Source: Myxococcales bacterium UBA1660 (GTDB taxonomy: Bacteria; Myxococcota_A; Polyangia; Polyangiales; Houyiibacteriaceae). From it: a stretch of DNA of 64,000 nt. The notes below the pieces were generated by a model. It was not told the origin of the DNA and searched no databases. It was given only the letters and a program-made list of their open reading frames with translations. Location of the stretch: assembly GCA_002320815.1 (NCBI GenBank), contig DCLA01000068.1:62001-126000 (forward strand). The letters run 5' to 3'. Position 1 is the first letter of the stretch; the number at the start of each line of letters is the position of its first letter. A program made the translations under genes and the position numbers. Positions 1-8,785 of this stretch are shown one piece after another.

Positions 1-1
1 C

Positions 2-1387
2 TCAGACGCCCTGGGACTCCATGGCTTGGGCGAGGCGGAGGAAGGCGGTGACGTTGGCGCCGCGTTCGTAGTCGACGTGGGAGCCCTCGGTGCCGTGTTC
101 GACGGTGCGGGCGTGCATGTCGCGCATGCGGTCGCGGAGGGCTTCGTCGACGCGGTCGCGGGTCCAGGGGACGAGCTGGGCGTTCTGGGCCATCTCGAAG
201 CCGCTGACGCTGACGCCACCGGCGTTGGCGAGCTTGCCGGGGAGCCGGGCGACGCCGCTCTCGTGGAAGACGCCGACGGCCTCGGCGGTGCATGGCATGT
301 TCGCGCCCTCGGCGACGAGGGTGCAGCCGCTCTTCACCAGCGCGGTGGCGTCCTCGACGCCGAGCTCGTTCTGCATCGCGCAAGGGAGGGCGATGGCGGG
401 CTCGAGGTGCCACGGAGTCGTGCCGACCATGCGGCCGCCCACGTCGCCGGCGACGTCGCGGAGGTGGTTGCCACTGGCCTTGGCGTCGCGAACGCGGTCG
501 AGGCGTTCGGCGTCGAGGCCCTCCTTCACGTGGAGGGTCCCGCTGGTGTCGGAGAGGCTGATGACCACGGCGCCTTCCTCGATGGCCTTCTCTGCGGCGT
601 GGAGCGCGACGTTGCCGGCGCCGCTGACCGCGACGACGCGGTCGGCGAGGTCCTCGTCGCGGTGTCGAAGCGCCTCGAGCACCGTGTAGATCAATCCGTA
701 GCCCGTCGCTTCGGTGCGCAGCTCGATGCCGCCGCTGGCGATGGGTTTGCCGGTGAGCACACCGCGGCCGGCGCCGGCGTGGACGCGCCGGTAGGCGCCG
801 AAGAGGTAGCCGAGCTCCCGCGCGCCGACGTTCATATCACCCGCGGGGACGTCCAGGTGGGCGCCGATGTGGTCGGCGAGCCGGCTCATGAACGCCTGGC
901 AGAAGCGCATCACCTCCGCGTCTGACCGACCGTGGGGATCGAAGGTCGACCCGCCCTTGGCGCCGCCCTGGGGGAGGCCGGTCAGCGCGCCCTTGAACGA
1001 TTGTTCGAAGGCGAGGAAGCGCAGCGTGTCCCGGTTCAGTCGCGGCGTGAATCGTAGGCCGCCCTTGTAGGGACCCAGCAAGTCGCTGTGCTGGATCCGC
1101 CAGGCGGTCTCGGTATGGACCGCGCCCTCGTCGTCGACCCAGTCCACGCGGAAGCGCAGCTCGCGGTCGGGGTCGAGGAGCCGCTCGAAGATCCGCAGCT
1201 CGCCCCACGCGGGGTGCTGATGGAGGGTCGGCCAGACGGAGCGGGCCACCGCTTCGGCGGCCTGGTGGAAGAGGGGCAGATGGGGCTCGCGGTCGCGGAG
1301 CCCGTCCATGAAGCTGTCGATGGTACGCACGGTCCCGACGTTCGTGTGGTCGAGCCCGGATACCGGCAAGGTGGCTTGCCGGGGCAC
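2..1387 (-). CDS. gdhA: NADP-type glutamate dehydrogenase
   Basis: Interconverts glutamate and 2-oxoglutarate plus ammonia with a nicotinamide cofactor; cytosolic, at the junction of nitrogen and carbon metabolism. The 461-residue protein has the length of hexameric class I enzymes (about 450). Visible are the substrate lysine in GPYKGG (K108), the second lysine in GGAKGG (K144), the catalytic aspartate in PAGDMNVG (D184), and the Rossmann loop GAGNVA near residue 255. The start is GTG at 1387; a methionine at residue 27 is a possible later start, since the first 25 residues look atypical. The stop lies at the window edge, so the gene is complete. NADP rather than NAD preference is inferred from family resemblance only. 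It stands downstream of the DUF1328 gene, separated by a hairpin. Confidence 0.95.
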   Translation of the reverse strand: MPRQATLPVSGLDHTNVGTVRTIDSFMDGLRDREPHLPLFHQAAEAVARSVWPTLHQHPAWGELRIFERLLDPDRELRFRVDWVDDEGAVHTETAWRIQHSDLLGPYKGGLRFTPRLNRDTLRFLAFEQSFKGALTGLPQGGAKGGSTFDPHGRSDAEVMRFCQAFMSRLADHIGAHLDVPAGDMNVGARELGYLFGAYRRVHAGAGRGVLTGKPIASGGIELRTEATGYGLIYTVLEALRHRDEDLADRVVAVSGAGNVALHAAEKAIEEGAVVISLSDTSGTLHVKEGLDAERLDRVRDAKASGNHLRDVAGDVGGRMVGTTPWHLEPAIALPCAMQNELGVEDATALVKSGCTLVAEGANMPCTAEAVGVFHESGVARLPGKLANAGGVSVSGFEMAQNAQLVPWTRDRVDEALRDRMRDMHARTVEHGTEGSHVDYERGANVTAFLRLAQAMESQGV

Positions 1388-1462
1388 ACCGTTGCACAGA
1401 AGCGGCGGCGAGCCGACGCTGCGTCGGCGATGTCGCCTCGCGCGCGAGCGGACGGAACGAGA

Positions 1463-1488
1463 ACGGCGACCCCTCGCGGAGTCGCCGT
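1463..1488 (-). terminator. hairpin between DUF1328 gene and gdhA
   Basis: Eight-base perfect inverted repeat ACGGCGAC/GTCGCCGT with a ten-base loop, lying 23 bases downstream of the DUF1328 stop. Read on the minus strand it is followed by TCTCGTT, a weak T-rich tract. It probably separates the DUF1328 transcript from gdhA. Confidence 0.45.
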
Positions 1489-1510
1489 CGCTCGTCGGGT
1501 CCGAAGCGCG

Positions 1511-1675
1511 TCAGGCGCTGCGGAGCTTGCCCGCGACCAGGCCGACGACGGCGAGGATCAGGAAACCGATGAAGAGAATCTTCGCGATACCGGCGGACGC
1601 ACCGGCGATGCCGCCGAAGCCGAAGACGGCAGCGATGAGAGCGAGAACGAAAAAGGCGAGGGCCCACTTGAGCAT
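1511..1675 (-). CDS. DUF1328 (YtjA-type) small membrane protein
   Basis: A 54-residue protein of two hydrophobic helices (about residues 3-20 and 31-48) with a Gly/Ala-rich turn (GFGGIAGASAG) and a short basic tail (GKLRSA). It begins MLKWALAFFV. These features and the length match the DUF1328/YtjA family of tiny inner-membrane proteins, often associated with stress genes; no biochemical role is established. An AAGGA ribosome-binding site lies eight bases before the ATG. It neighbours a baeRF-type gene and a CsbD gene, in keeping with a general stress context. Confidence 0.85.
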   Translation of the reverse strand: MLKWALAFFVLALIAAVFGFGGIAGASAGIAKILFIGFLILAVVGLVAGKLRSA

Positions 1676-1759
1676 GATGTTTGTCCTTGGTTGGGGGAGT
1701 CGTTGAGTTGGTCTTCGAGGCGGGAACTCCGTGGTTCCCTCGGCCGCCCTTGCGGCTCG

Positions 1760-2164
1760 TCAGAGTTGATTTGCAGAGCGCGTGCCACCAGGCTTGGACG
1801 CAGAAGATCGAGAGAAACCGCGGATCATCGCTGGTGCCACTGGTGCGAGACGCCACGGGCCGTGGCCGAGTGGCGCTCGCTCCGAAATGCCCCACCCGGG
1901 GGTCGTGCCGAGATGGCGCATGCGCATGGGCGGCTTCTCGCCCGGGGGCTCCACGGGAGCCGGGTCCGAGGGATCGCCGGCCGGGGGCGGGTCGTCCTCG
2001 GGGACCGCGGGCGGCGGCTCGTGGCCCGGCGGGGGCTCGGCGGGAGCCGGGCGATCCTTCGGGATCACCGGCGCCGGGGTGTCTTCCGGTACCGGAACGG
2101 CAGGCCGCCCGCCGGGATCCTGGGGATCCTCGGCGGGCGGCGGGTCGGCCAACGGAGCGGGCAT
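1760..2164 (-). CDS. proline-rich low-complexity protein, coupled to the baeRF gene
   Basis: A predicted 134-residue product. The first ~80 residues are Pro/Ala/Glu/Asp-rich (repeats such as PAPAEPP, EPPPAVPEDD), and the rest lacks clear structure. No domain is recognised and no signal peptide is seen. Its ATG overlaps the stop of the upstream baeRF-type gene (ATGA), so translational coupling is plausible and is the main argument that it is real. The last ~50 residues (after EKPPMRMR) look less protein-like, so a frameshift or spurious extension is possible. It could be a disordered extension factor or a chance frame in G+C-rich DNA. Confidence 0.4.
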   Translation of the reverse strand: MPAPLADPPPAEDPQDPGGRPAVPVPEDTPAPVIPKDRPAPAEPPPGHEPPPAVPEDDPPPAGDPSDPAPVEPPGEKPPMRMRHLGTTPGWGISERAPLGHGPWRLAPVAPAMIRGFSRSSASKPGGTRSANQL

Positions 2165-3339
2165 CAGAAGCGCAGCACCGCCACGGCGGGCTCGTCGGCG
2201 TGGAGCTCGAGGTCCTCGTCGCCCATGAAGCGCACGCGGCCACCCTTCGCCAGGACCTCGCGGGCCACGAGATCGAGGAGCTCGTTCTCGCTGCGCGGGG
2301 TCTCGGGAGCGGCGCTCAGCTTGCGCTTCTCCGGGTCCCAGGAGCCGAAGCGCAGCTGATCGTCGGCGACGAGGAGGAGCTCGACCCGACCGTCGGTCGC
2401 GGCGGTGAGGAGCTCACGAATGTCGCTGGTGGTCTTCGAGGTGCGGCGAGCTGCCTCATAGCGTTCGAGGTCCTGGTGTTCGGGCGAGCGGAGCTGCTCC
2501 TCGGCGACCTCGAGGGCTCGCCGATGGAGCTCCTCGCGATCGAAGGACCCCGGGTTGCCGGTCACGCGGCCGACGAGGTTCCCGTGGTGCGACGCCTCGG
2601 CGTAGATGGCGCCGACGTAGTCCACGGCGACGACGACCAGCGGAGTGCGCTCGGAGGGGAGGATCCCGCGGACCGCGTCGTCGATCGCGCGGCAGTACTT
2701 GCGGAGCTCCTTCTTGTGCTCCTCGTCGCTCCCATCGCCGTGGCCGTGGAAGATGTGTCGCCCGCCGGCCCCGTTCGTCGAGTGACCCTGCTGGGTCTCG
2801 TTGGTCAGCTCCTCACCGAGCACGTCGGAGAGGCTGGGGAAGTCCATCACGACCTCGTCCATCGCGAACGCGCTGGAGTGGAGCAGGCGCGGTCCATTCT
2901 GTTCGAGACAGAGGACGTAGTGATCGAGGCTGGCCGACTGGAGCTCGATCAACGGGAGCACGTGGAAGCGGTCGCCGACCAGGGTGCGCGCCTCGACGCT
3001 CGCCGGGAGTCGGTGCGCGTGGCACTCGCCATCGTGGAGGAAGATGGCCTTGCCGTGGCCCTGGTGCGCCCAGCGCTCTTCGTCATCGGCCCAGCCGCGG
3101 ATCGGAGCGAGGGTCCGTTCGATGGCTTCGTCGCTCGAGCCACACGCGCGGAGACCGTCCTCGGCCTGCTTGAGCGCGTTCTTGAAGTGGATGCGATTCT
3201 GCTGGGTCTCGGGGCCCGCCTGGAGGGTGGGGAAGTAGATGGAGACCGAGCATTCACCGCGGTGCTCCATGAGCTGCTTCAGGGTGCCCGCGTTGGGGAG
3301 ATGGATGTGCTTCTCGTGGGGTAGTCCGGTGTGTTGCAT
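2164..3339 (-). CDS. baeRF family 3-like protein (archaeo-eukaryotic release-factor fold)
   Basis: A 391-residue soluble protein resembling the bacterial aeRF1-like families (baeRF, probably family 3). The N-terminal part contains SVSIYFPT followed by GPETQQNRIHFKNAL, a signature I associate with that family; a central stretch reads VVVAVDYVGAIYAE, and the C-terminal part (ELLLVADDQLRFG) fits the last release-factor-like domain. Such proteins have been proposed to act on ribosomes or stress responses, but their function is untested. I chose the ATG at 3339 (MQHTGLPHEK) rather than an in-frame start 60 bases upstream because the upstream codons look non-coding. The 3' end overlaps the proline-rich gene by ATGA. 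Confidence 0.75.
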   Translation of the reverse strand: MQHTGLPHEKHIHLPNAGTLKQLMEHRGECSVSIYFPTLQAGPETQQNRIHFKNALKQAEDGLRACGSSDEAIERTLAPIRGWADDEERWAHQGHGKAIFLHDGECHAHRLPASVEARTLVGDRFHVLPLIELQSASLDHYVLCLEQNGPRLLHSSAFAMDEVVMDFPSLSDVLGEELTNETQQGHSTNGAGGRHIFHGHGDGSDEEHKKELRKYCRAIDDAVRGILPSERTPLVVVAVDYVGAIYAEASHHGNLVGRVTGNPGSFDREELHRRALEVAEEQLRSPEHQDLERYEAARRTSKTTSDIRELLTAATDGRVELLLVADDQLRFGSWDPEKRKLSAAPETPRSENELLDLVAREVLAKGGRVRFMGDEDLELHADEPAVAVLRF

Positions 3340-3447
3340 GCCCCGACAACAGTGCATGGGCCGTACCAAAAACGACCCTGCGTAGGGGCGGGCGACCATG
3401 GCGTCTCGTCTCGATCCGAGACGAGCGTCACGATTCGCCCCATCCGC

Positions 3448-3834
3448 TCAGGCCGCGGCGCCGTCGACGGAGCCGGGCCCCTGGGTGAGACCCTGGGGGA
3501 GCTGTGCGTTCATCATCGAAGCGCGGAGCTCCGCTTCCTTGCGCTCGCGCCGCCGCTTCATGGACTTGAGCACGAAGTAGGCGGTGACCAGACCCAGGGC
3601 GCCGAGCGCCATGACCGGGTACTCGCGGCCCTCGATCTTCAGCTCCCAGAGGGTGGGCACGTCGAAGCGGACCATGGTCATCCAGGCCATGATCGTGACG
3701 GTGTAGACGGTGGCCGTCGCTACGACGACCGGCATGAGCCGGGTGCGGACGACGAGCCAGACCAGAGCCACGGTGAGCGTCGCCTGCAACCAGAGGATGC
3801 CGAGCTCGCTGATGGGGTAGAGACCGAAAGACAT
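3448..3834 (-). CDS. small membrane protein, three to four helices
   Basis: A 128-residue protein with hydrophobic segments around residues 7-30, 35-55 and 72-92, followed by a basic stretch (KSMKRRRERKEAE) and an unstructured Gln/Gly/Pro tail. I do not recognise a family. The ATG at 3834 (MSFGLYP) is preferred over an in-frame ATG 18 bases earlier because a GAGGGGG ribosome-binding site sits just before it. It lies between the baeRF-type and CsbD genes on the same strand, separated by about 100 bases on each side. Confidence 0.6.
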   Translation of the reverse strand: MSFGLYPISELGILWLQATLTVALVWLVVRTRLMPVVVATATVYTVTIMAWMTMVRFDVPTLWELKIEGREYPVMALGALGLVTAYFVLKSMKRRRERKEAELRASMMNAQLPQGLTQGPGSVDGAAA

Positions 3835-3937
3835 CGCCCCCTCGTTCTGCACCGTTCGTGCCGAGCGAGAGGGCGTGGATCGACACGTCGACCGTGTCGC
3901 AGGTGTTGGCGGCGAGACATCCTGCCCCGCCGTGGGC

Positions 3938-4225
3938 TCACTTTTGGATCTTGCCCTTCATCTCCTTCGCGGCGCCCTGGACCTTCTTGCTGGTGTTGCC
4001 GACCGCGCCGGCCGCCTTCTTCTGGACCTTGCCGGCGATCTCCTTGGCGGTGCCCTTCACGGCCTCGACGCCCTTGGCGACGTCCTTGCGCGCCTCGCCC
4101 TTGGTCTTCTGGCCCTTGCCTTCCGCCTGGAGGGACTCGTTGCCCACGGCCTTGCCGGCGGCCTTCTTCACCGAACCGGCGACCTTCTCCGCGGTCCCCT
4201 TCGCCTTCTGCTTCTTCGTGTCCAT
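3938..4225 (-). CDS. CsbD family stress protein with duplicated domain
   Basis: A 95-residue, Lys/Ala/Gly-rich, strongly hydrophilic helical protein. Residues 3-45 match the CsbD pattern (KGTAEKVAGSVKKAAGKAVG, then ESLQAEGKGQKTKGEARK). Residues 50-93 form a second, diverged copy (VKGTAKEIAGKVQKKAAG, then KKVQGAAKEMKGK). CsbD proteins are abundant under general stress in many bacteria; their mechanism is unknown, and a protective role like plant LEA proteins is often suggested. The ATG at 4225 (MDTKKQK) was chosen because upstream in-frame residues are Arg-rich and non-coding in character. Confidence 0.85.
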   Translation of the reverse strand: MDTKKQKAKGTAEKVAGSVKKAAGKAVGNESLQAEGKGQKTKGEARKDVAKGVEAVKGTAKEIAGKVQKKAAGAVGNTSKKVQGAAKEMKGKIQK

Positions 4226-4258
4226 GGCTTCGCTCTTTCTGTCCTGGGCGTTCCATCG

Positions 4259-4275
4259 CCCCCCGGACCGGGGGG
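4259..4275. repeat. 17-base G/C palindrome upstream of the CsbD gene
   Basis: The sequence CCCCCCGGACCGGGGGG is a perfect inverted repeat around a central A, 34 bases before the CsbD start codon. It could be an operator, or part of the termination region of the upstream gene together with the hairpin at 4287-4309. No T-run follows it on either strand. Confidence 0.4.
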
Positions 4276-4286
4276 AGACGACCCGA

Positions 4287-4309
4287 GCGCGCCGAGCGTT
4301 TCGGCGCGC
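4287..4309 (-). terminator. hairpin after the 217-residue gene
   Basis: Nine-base stem GCGCGCCGA/TCGGCGCGC with a five-base loop, 24 bases beyond the stop of the minus-strand gene ending at 4333. There is no T-run, so intrinsic termination is uncertain. Confidence 0.4.
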
Positions 4310-4332
4310 CCCGGTCGGTCGCTCACTACCGG

Positions 4333-4986
4333 TCACTGCTCGGCGCTGAGAGCCACCAGTCGCTCGAGGGCGGCGTCGGTCGCGGGGTCCCGGCTCTCGG
4401 GGTCGAGGCCGTCGGCGTCGACGGGGCTCAGCTCGCCCTTGCGCTCGATGTGGAGCTCGAGCGCGAAGACGAAGTGGAGGGCCTCGGCGTCGACGGTCAC
4501 CTCCGCGTCGCGCGACGCGATGGCGAGCGCGTCCAGGGGCTCGAGGCGGTCGGGGAGCTCGAAGCGATTGCTGATCGTCTCGCTGAAGTTCCAGGTCATC
4601 TTGGTGTTCTTCGGGCTGAGCGCGTGGTTCAGCCGCTTCACCAGCGGTCGCTCGAGGAGCTTGGGAACGTTCGCCAGGTCACCCTCCTCGAGATCGATGG
4701 CGAAGACCATGCAGCGGCGGCCGTCGCGCTCGGCGATCTGAGGTTCGAGGACCAGGGAGAGTCGCTTGATGCGCACGTTCAGCGGGACCCCGGCGACGTC
4801 GAAGTGAAAGCGTCCGCTCGACTGCAGGCGCAGGCCGCGGCCCGGGACCGGCTGGATGAGCGAGGGCTCCTCCAGCTCCAGCCATCGGGTTCCTTCCTCG
4901 GGGGGCGCCATGTGGATTCGGATGGGCGCCAGCTCCCGGATCAAGCGGGCCAGGGTGGCATGGGAGAGGTGGGCTTCGACGCGCAT
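4333..4986 (-). CDS. hypothetical soluble protein, beta-rich
   Basis: A 217-residue protein (MRVEAHLSH...) without signal peptide or membrane helix. It alternates predicted strands (RIHMAPP, GRFHFDVAG, LNVRIKRLSLVLEP, HFVFALELHIERKG) with a central amphipathic part. The pattern vaguely recalls lipid-binding, YceB/TULIP-like folds, but I do not recognise a family and this is speculation. The ATG at 4986 was chosen because in-frame sequence upstream is Arg/Pro/Ser-rich and overlaps the divergent EcsC-like gene. It lies divergently from that gene with about 135 bases between. Confidence 0.65.
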   Translation of the reverse strand: MRVEAHLSHATLARLIRELAPIRIHMAPPEEGTRWLELEEPSLIQPVPGRGLRLQSSGRFHFDVAGVPLNVRIKRLSLVLEPQIAERDGRRCMVFAIDLEEGDLANVPKLLERPLVKRLNHALSPKNTKMTWNFSETISNRFELPDRLEPLDALAIASRDAEVTVDAEALHFVFALELHIERKGELSPVDADGLDPESRDPATDAALERLVALSAEQ

Positions 4987-5122
4987 GGCCCGAGGAGGAG
5001 CAAGGGCCGTTCCCGGACCGCCGGGGCCCGGTGCCGGCACACCTGCCTGAGGCGACCTGCCACGATCGAGTGCGCGTGTGCGCTGGATTGCGACGGCATG
5101 GTGCGTGCACACTCGCCCCACC

Positions 5123-5713
5123 ATGGGTCTCCTTTCCAACTGGGTGGGGCGCAAGATTGCGCCCGTCGATGTCGACCGAACCAAGGCGCGCGTGCACGAA
5201 GCGAAGGGCGACGGGCTCGACGCAGCGGGCGTGGCGGAGCGCCTCACCGAGACACACGCTCGCAGGAGCGCTCTGCGCGGCTTCCTGACCGGGGTGCCCG
5301 GGGGCGTGTGGTCCCTGCCGCTCCTCCTCGTCGACGTCCGCGGCGTGTGGTCCGAGCGGGCCTCCCTCGCAGCGGGCATCCACTACGCCAATGATCCCGC
5401 GTTCTTCGAGGACCCCGAGTGGTGGCGCCAGGTGTGGGCCGCCACGGCGGCGCTGAGCCCGGAGTCGGGCACCACCGGCGTGATGAAGTTCGCCGCCAAG
5501 GAGATGTTCTTCCGCCGTCTGGGCAAGACGGCCGTGAAGGGCCTCAGCACGAAGCTCGTCCCGGTCGTCGGTGGCGTGGCCGGAGCCGCTTGGAATTACG
5601 CATGGTTGAAGCGGGAGGGATCACGAATGCGAGTTGACATCCTCACGACGGAGCCCGATGTCCAAGGCGATGCCACAGCGAGGCAAAAGGTCTCGCAGCC
5701 GGCTCCGGCCTGA
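5123..5713 (+). CDS. EcsC-like protein
   Basis: A 196-residue protein starting MGLLSNWVG. A mildly hydrophobic N-terminal half (GVPGGVWSLPLLLVDVRGV) and the C-terminal LVPVVGGVAGAAWNYAW resemble the EcsC family, whose members have a helix near the N-terminus and a Gly-rich 'P-x-GG' stretch before a final helix. EcsC was first described in the Bacillus ecs ABC transporter operon; its function is unknown. The last ~25 residues are polar. The ATG at 5123 was chosen over an in-frame ATG 45 bases earlier because the upstream residues are not conserved in character. It is followed by the sigma-54 regulator on the same strand. Confidence 0.55.
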   Translation: MGLLSNWVGRKIAPVDVDRTKARVHEAKGDGLDAAGVAERLTETHARRSALRGFLTGVPGGVWSLPLLLVDVRGVWSERASLAAGIHYANDPAFFEDPEWWRQVWAATAALSPESGTTGVMKFAAKEMFFRRLGKTAVKGLSTKLVPVVGGVAGAAWNYAWLKREGSRMRVDILTTEPDVQGDATARQKVSQPAPA

Positions 5714-5760
5714 CATGACGACGCGCTTGTCGGTCTTTCAACGACTCGAGGTCCCAACCC

Positions 5761-7188
<1,428 letters not shown>

Positions 7189-7208
7189 GCACGCCGCGCC
7201 TCTTCCCG

Positions 7209-7258
7209 GAGCCCCTCCGCGCCCCCTCCCGGGGTGCCGAGGGGCTCTTCGCGTTTTT
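7209..7258 (+). terminator. intrinsic terminator after the sigma-54 regulator
   Basis: Nine-base stem GAGCCCCTC/GAGGGGCTC (7209-7217 and 7239-7247) followed closely by TTCGCGTTTTT. This is the best classical Rho-independent terminator in the window and lies about 20 bases after the stop codon. Confidence 0.85.
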
Positions 7259-7329
7259 GTTTAGATCGTCCGAAGACGCCGCTCGTCTCGCCTCCCCACG
7301 GCGCCCCTGCGCCGAGGAGGAGACCGACC

Positions 7330-8715
7330 ATGCGAAGTGCGATGTTCCTGGCGATGGCCGTGGCGATGGGCTGCGGCGGAGGGGCCGAGACGGCCGTGGC
7401 ACAGACGACCCGGGTCACCGTGTCGAGCAGCGGCGGCGAGGGCGGCACCCAAGCTTGGGTGGGAGGCGCGCCGGTCCGCACGCGGGTGGTCGTGGGCGCC
7501 GACGGGGAGACCTACGTGGGCGTGTGGATCGACGCCCCCGAGGCCCCGGGGCGCCAGGAGCGGCCGCCCATGGCGCTGAGCCTGGTGGTGGACACCTCGG
7601 GGTCGATGAGCGGCGCCAAGATCCAGAACGCGCGCATCGCCGCCTCGAGTCTCCTGGAGAGCCTCCAGGACGGCGACGTGGTCTCCATCTACTCCTTCGA
7701 CAACGGTGTCCGGGAGATCGCGCCGCCCACGGTGGTCGGCGCCAACTCGCGGGGCGGGCTGATGCAGTCGGTCCAGTATCTCCACGCCGGCGGCGGGACG
7801 AACATGTACGCCGGAGTCCAGGTGGGCGTGAACCGCCTCGCCAACGCGCCGCCCACCCACTCGGTGCGGCGGCTGGTCTTGATCAGCGACGGGCACGCGA
7901 ACATCGGCCCCTCGGACCCCTACTCGCTGGGGAACCTCGCGGGGAACGCCACCGAGTACGGCGTGCAGGTGACCGGGATCGGGGTCGGTCTCGACTACGA
8001 CGAGAACACCTTGGGGACCCTGGCGGTCCGCAGCTCCGGGCGCCTCTACCATCTGGAGCACCCCTACCAGATGGCGCAGATCCTCCAGCAGGAGGTGCAG
8101 CTCCTTGCCTCGACCGTGGCCACCGACGCCATCATCGAGATCGTGCCGGGGCCCGGCGTGACCATCCTCGAGGGGGTGACCACCGGGAGCAACCTCCAGG
8201 GCAACACCCTGAAGATCCCGCTCGGCGCGGTCTACGCCGGGCAGCGTCGGGAGGTGCTCTTCCGGGCTCGGGTGGACACGTCGCGCACCGGGGACCGCAA
8301 CCTGGCCACCGCGCGCTTCGTCTACACCACGACCAACGACGAGCGCGCCCGGCGGACCCAGGAGGTCGCCGTGCCCTACGAGGTCACCCGGGACGTCGTC
8401 GCGGCCCAAGGCAGCGCCGAGCCGCGGGTCCAGGCCATGGTGGCCAACTACCGAGCGGCCGAGGCCCAGCGGCAGGCCGCGGTGGCCCTGAACAGCGGCG
8501 ACCGCGCCGAGGCCGACCGCCAGTTCCAGTTCGCCGAGGACGCGCTGGTCGAGGGCTCCGCCGCGGCGGCCCCGGCGGAGCGGCGGGTGCTCCGCCGACG
8601 GCTCGACCGGGTGCGCTCCACCCGCGGCCGGGCGCAGAGCGCGCCGTCCCCGGCGGCGGCTCGCGGCGCGGCCCTCGAGGCCTACGACGCGGCCATGGAC
8701 GCCGAAGGCTACTGA
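7330..8715 (+). CDS. secreted VWA-domain protein
   Basis: A 461-residue protein with an N-terminal signal sequence (hydrophobic core FLAMAVAM; likely cut after AETAVA, residue 25). A von Willebrand factor A domain spans about residues 75-265 with the metal-binding MIDAS motif DTSGSMS, the threonine in GGGTNMYAG, and LVLISDGHANIG. The C-terminal part is a beta-rich domain and a helical Ala/Arg/Gln-rich tail. VWA proteins bind ligands through a divalent metal; the partner is unknown. A Cys in AMGCGGG is not in a canonical lipobox context. A GAGGAGG ribosome-binding site precedes the ATG by about ten bases, supporting this start over an in-frame one 96 bases earlier. Confidence 0.9.
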   Translation: MRSAMFLAMAVAMGCGGGAETAVAQTTRVTVSSSGGEGGTQAWVGGAPVRTRVVVGADGETYVGVWIDAPEAPGRQERPPMALSLVVDTSGSMSGAKIQNARIAASSLLESLQDGDVVSIYSFDNGVREIAPPTVVGANSRGGLMQSVQYLHAGGGTNMYAGVQVGVNRLANAPPTHSVRRLVLISDGHANIGPSDPYSLGNLAGNATEYGVQVTGIGVGLDYDENTLGTLAVRSSGRLYHLEHPYQMAQILQQEVQLLASTVATDAIIEIVPGPGVTILEGVTTGSNLQGNTLKIPLGAVYAGQRREVLFRARVDTSRTGDRNLATARFVYTTTNDERARRTQEVAVPYEVTRDVVAAQGSAEPRVQAMVANYRAAEAQRQAAVALNSGDRAEADRQFQFAEDALVEGSAAAAPAERRVLRRRLDRVRSTRGRAQSAPSPAAARGAALEAYDAAMDAEGY

Positions 8716-8735
8716 GCGGCGGGTCGACCCGCGAG

Positions 8736-8767
8736 ACGGCCGTCGTCCCGGATGGGGCGACGGCCGT
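8736..8767. terminator. bidirectional hairpin between convergent genes
   Basis: Ten-base perfect stem ACGGCCGTCG/CGACGGCCGT with a 12-base loop, between the VWA gene and the convergent Cys-rich gene. TTTCT follows on the plus strand. It can serve both genes. Confidence 0.6.
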
Positions 8768-8785
8768 TTCTCGTGGGGTCCATGC

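Noticed and set aside
1681..3324. A 547-codon plus-strand frame opposite the baeRF-type gene
   Set aside because: Shadow of the minus-strand gene; no ribosome-binding site or domain.
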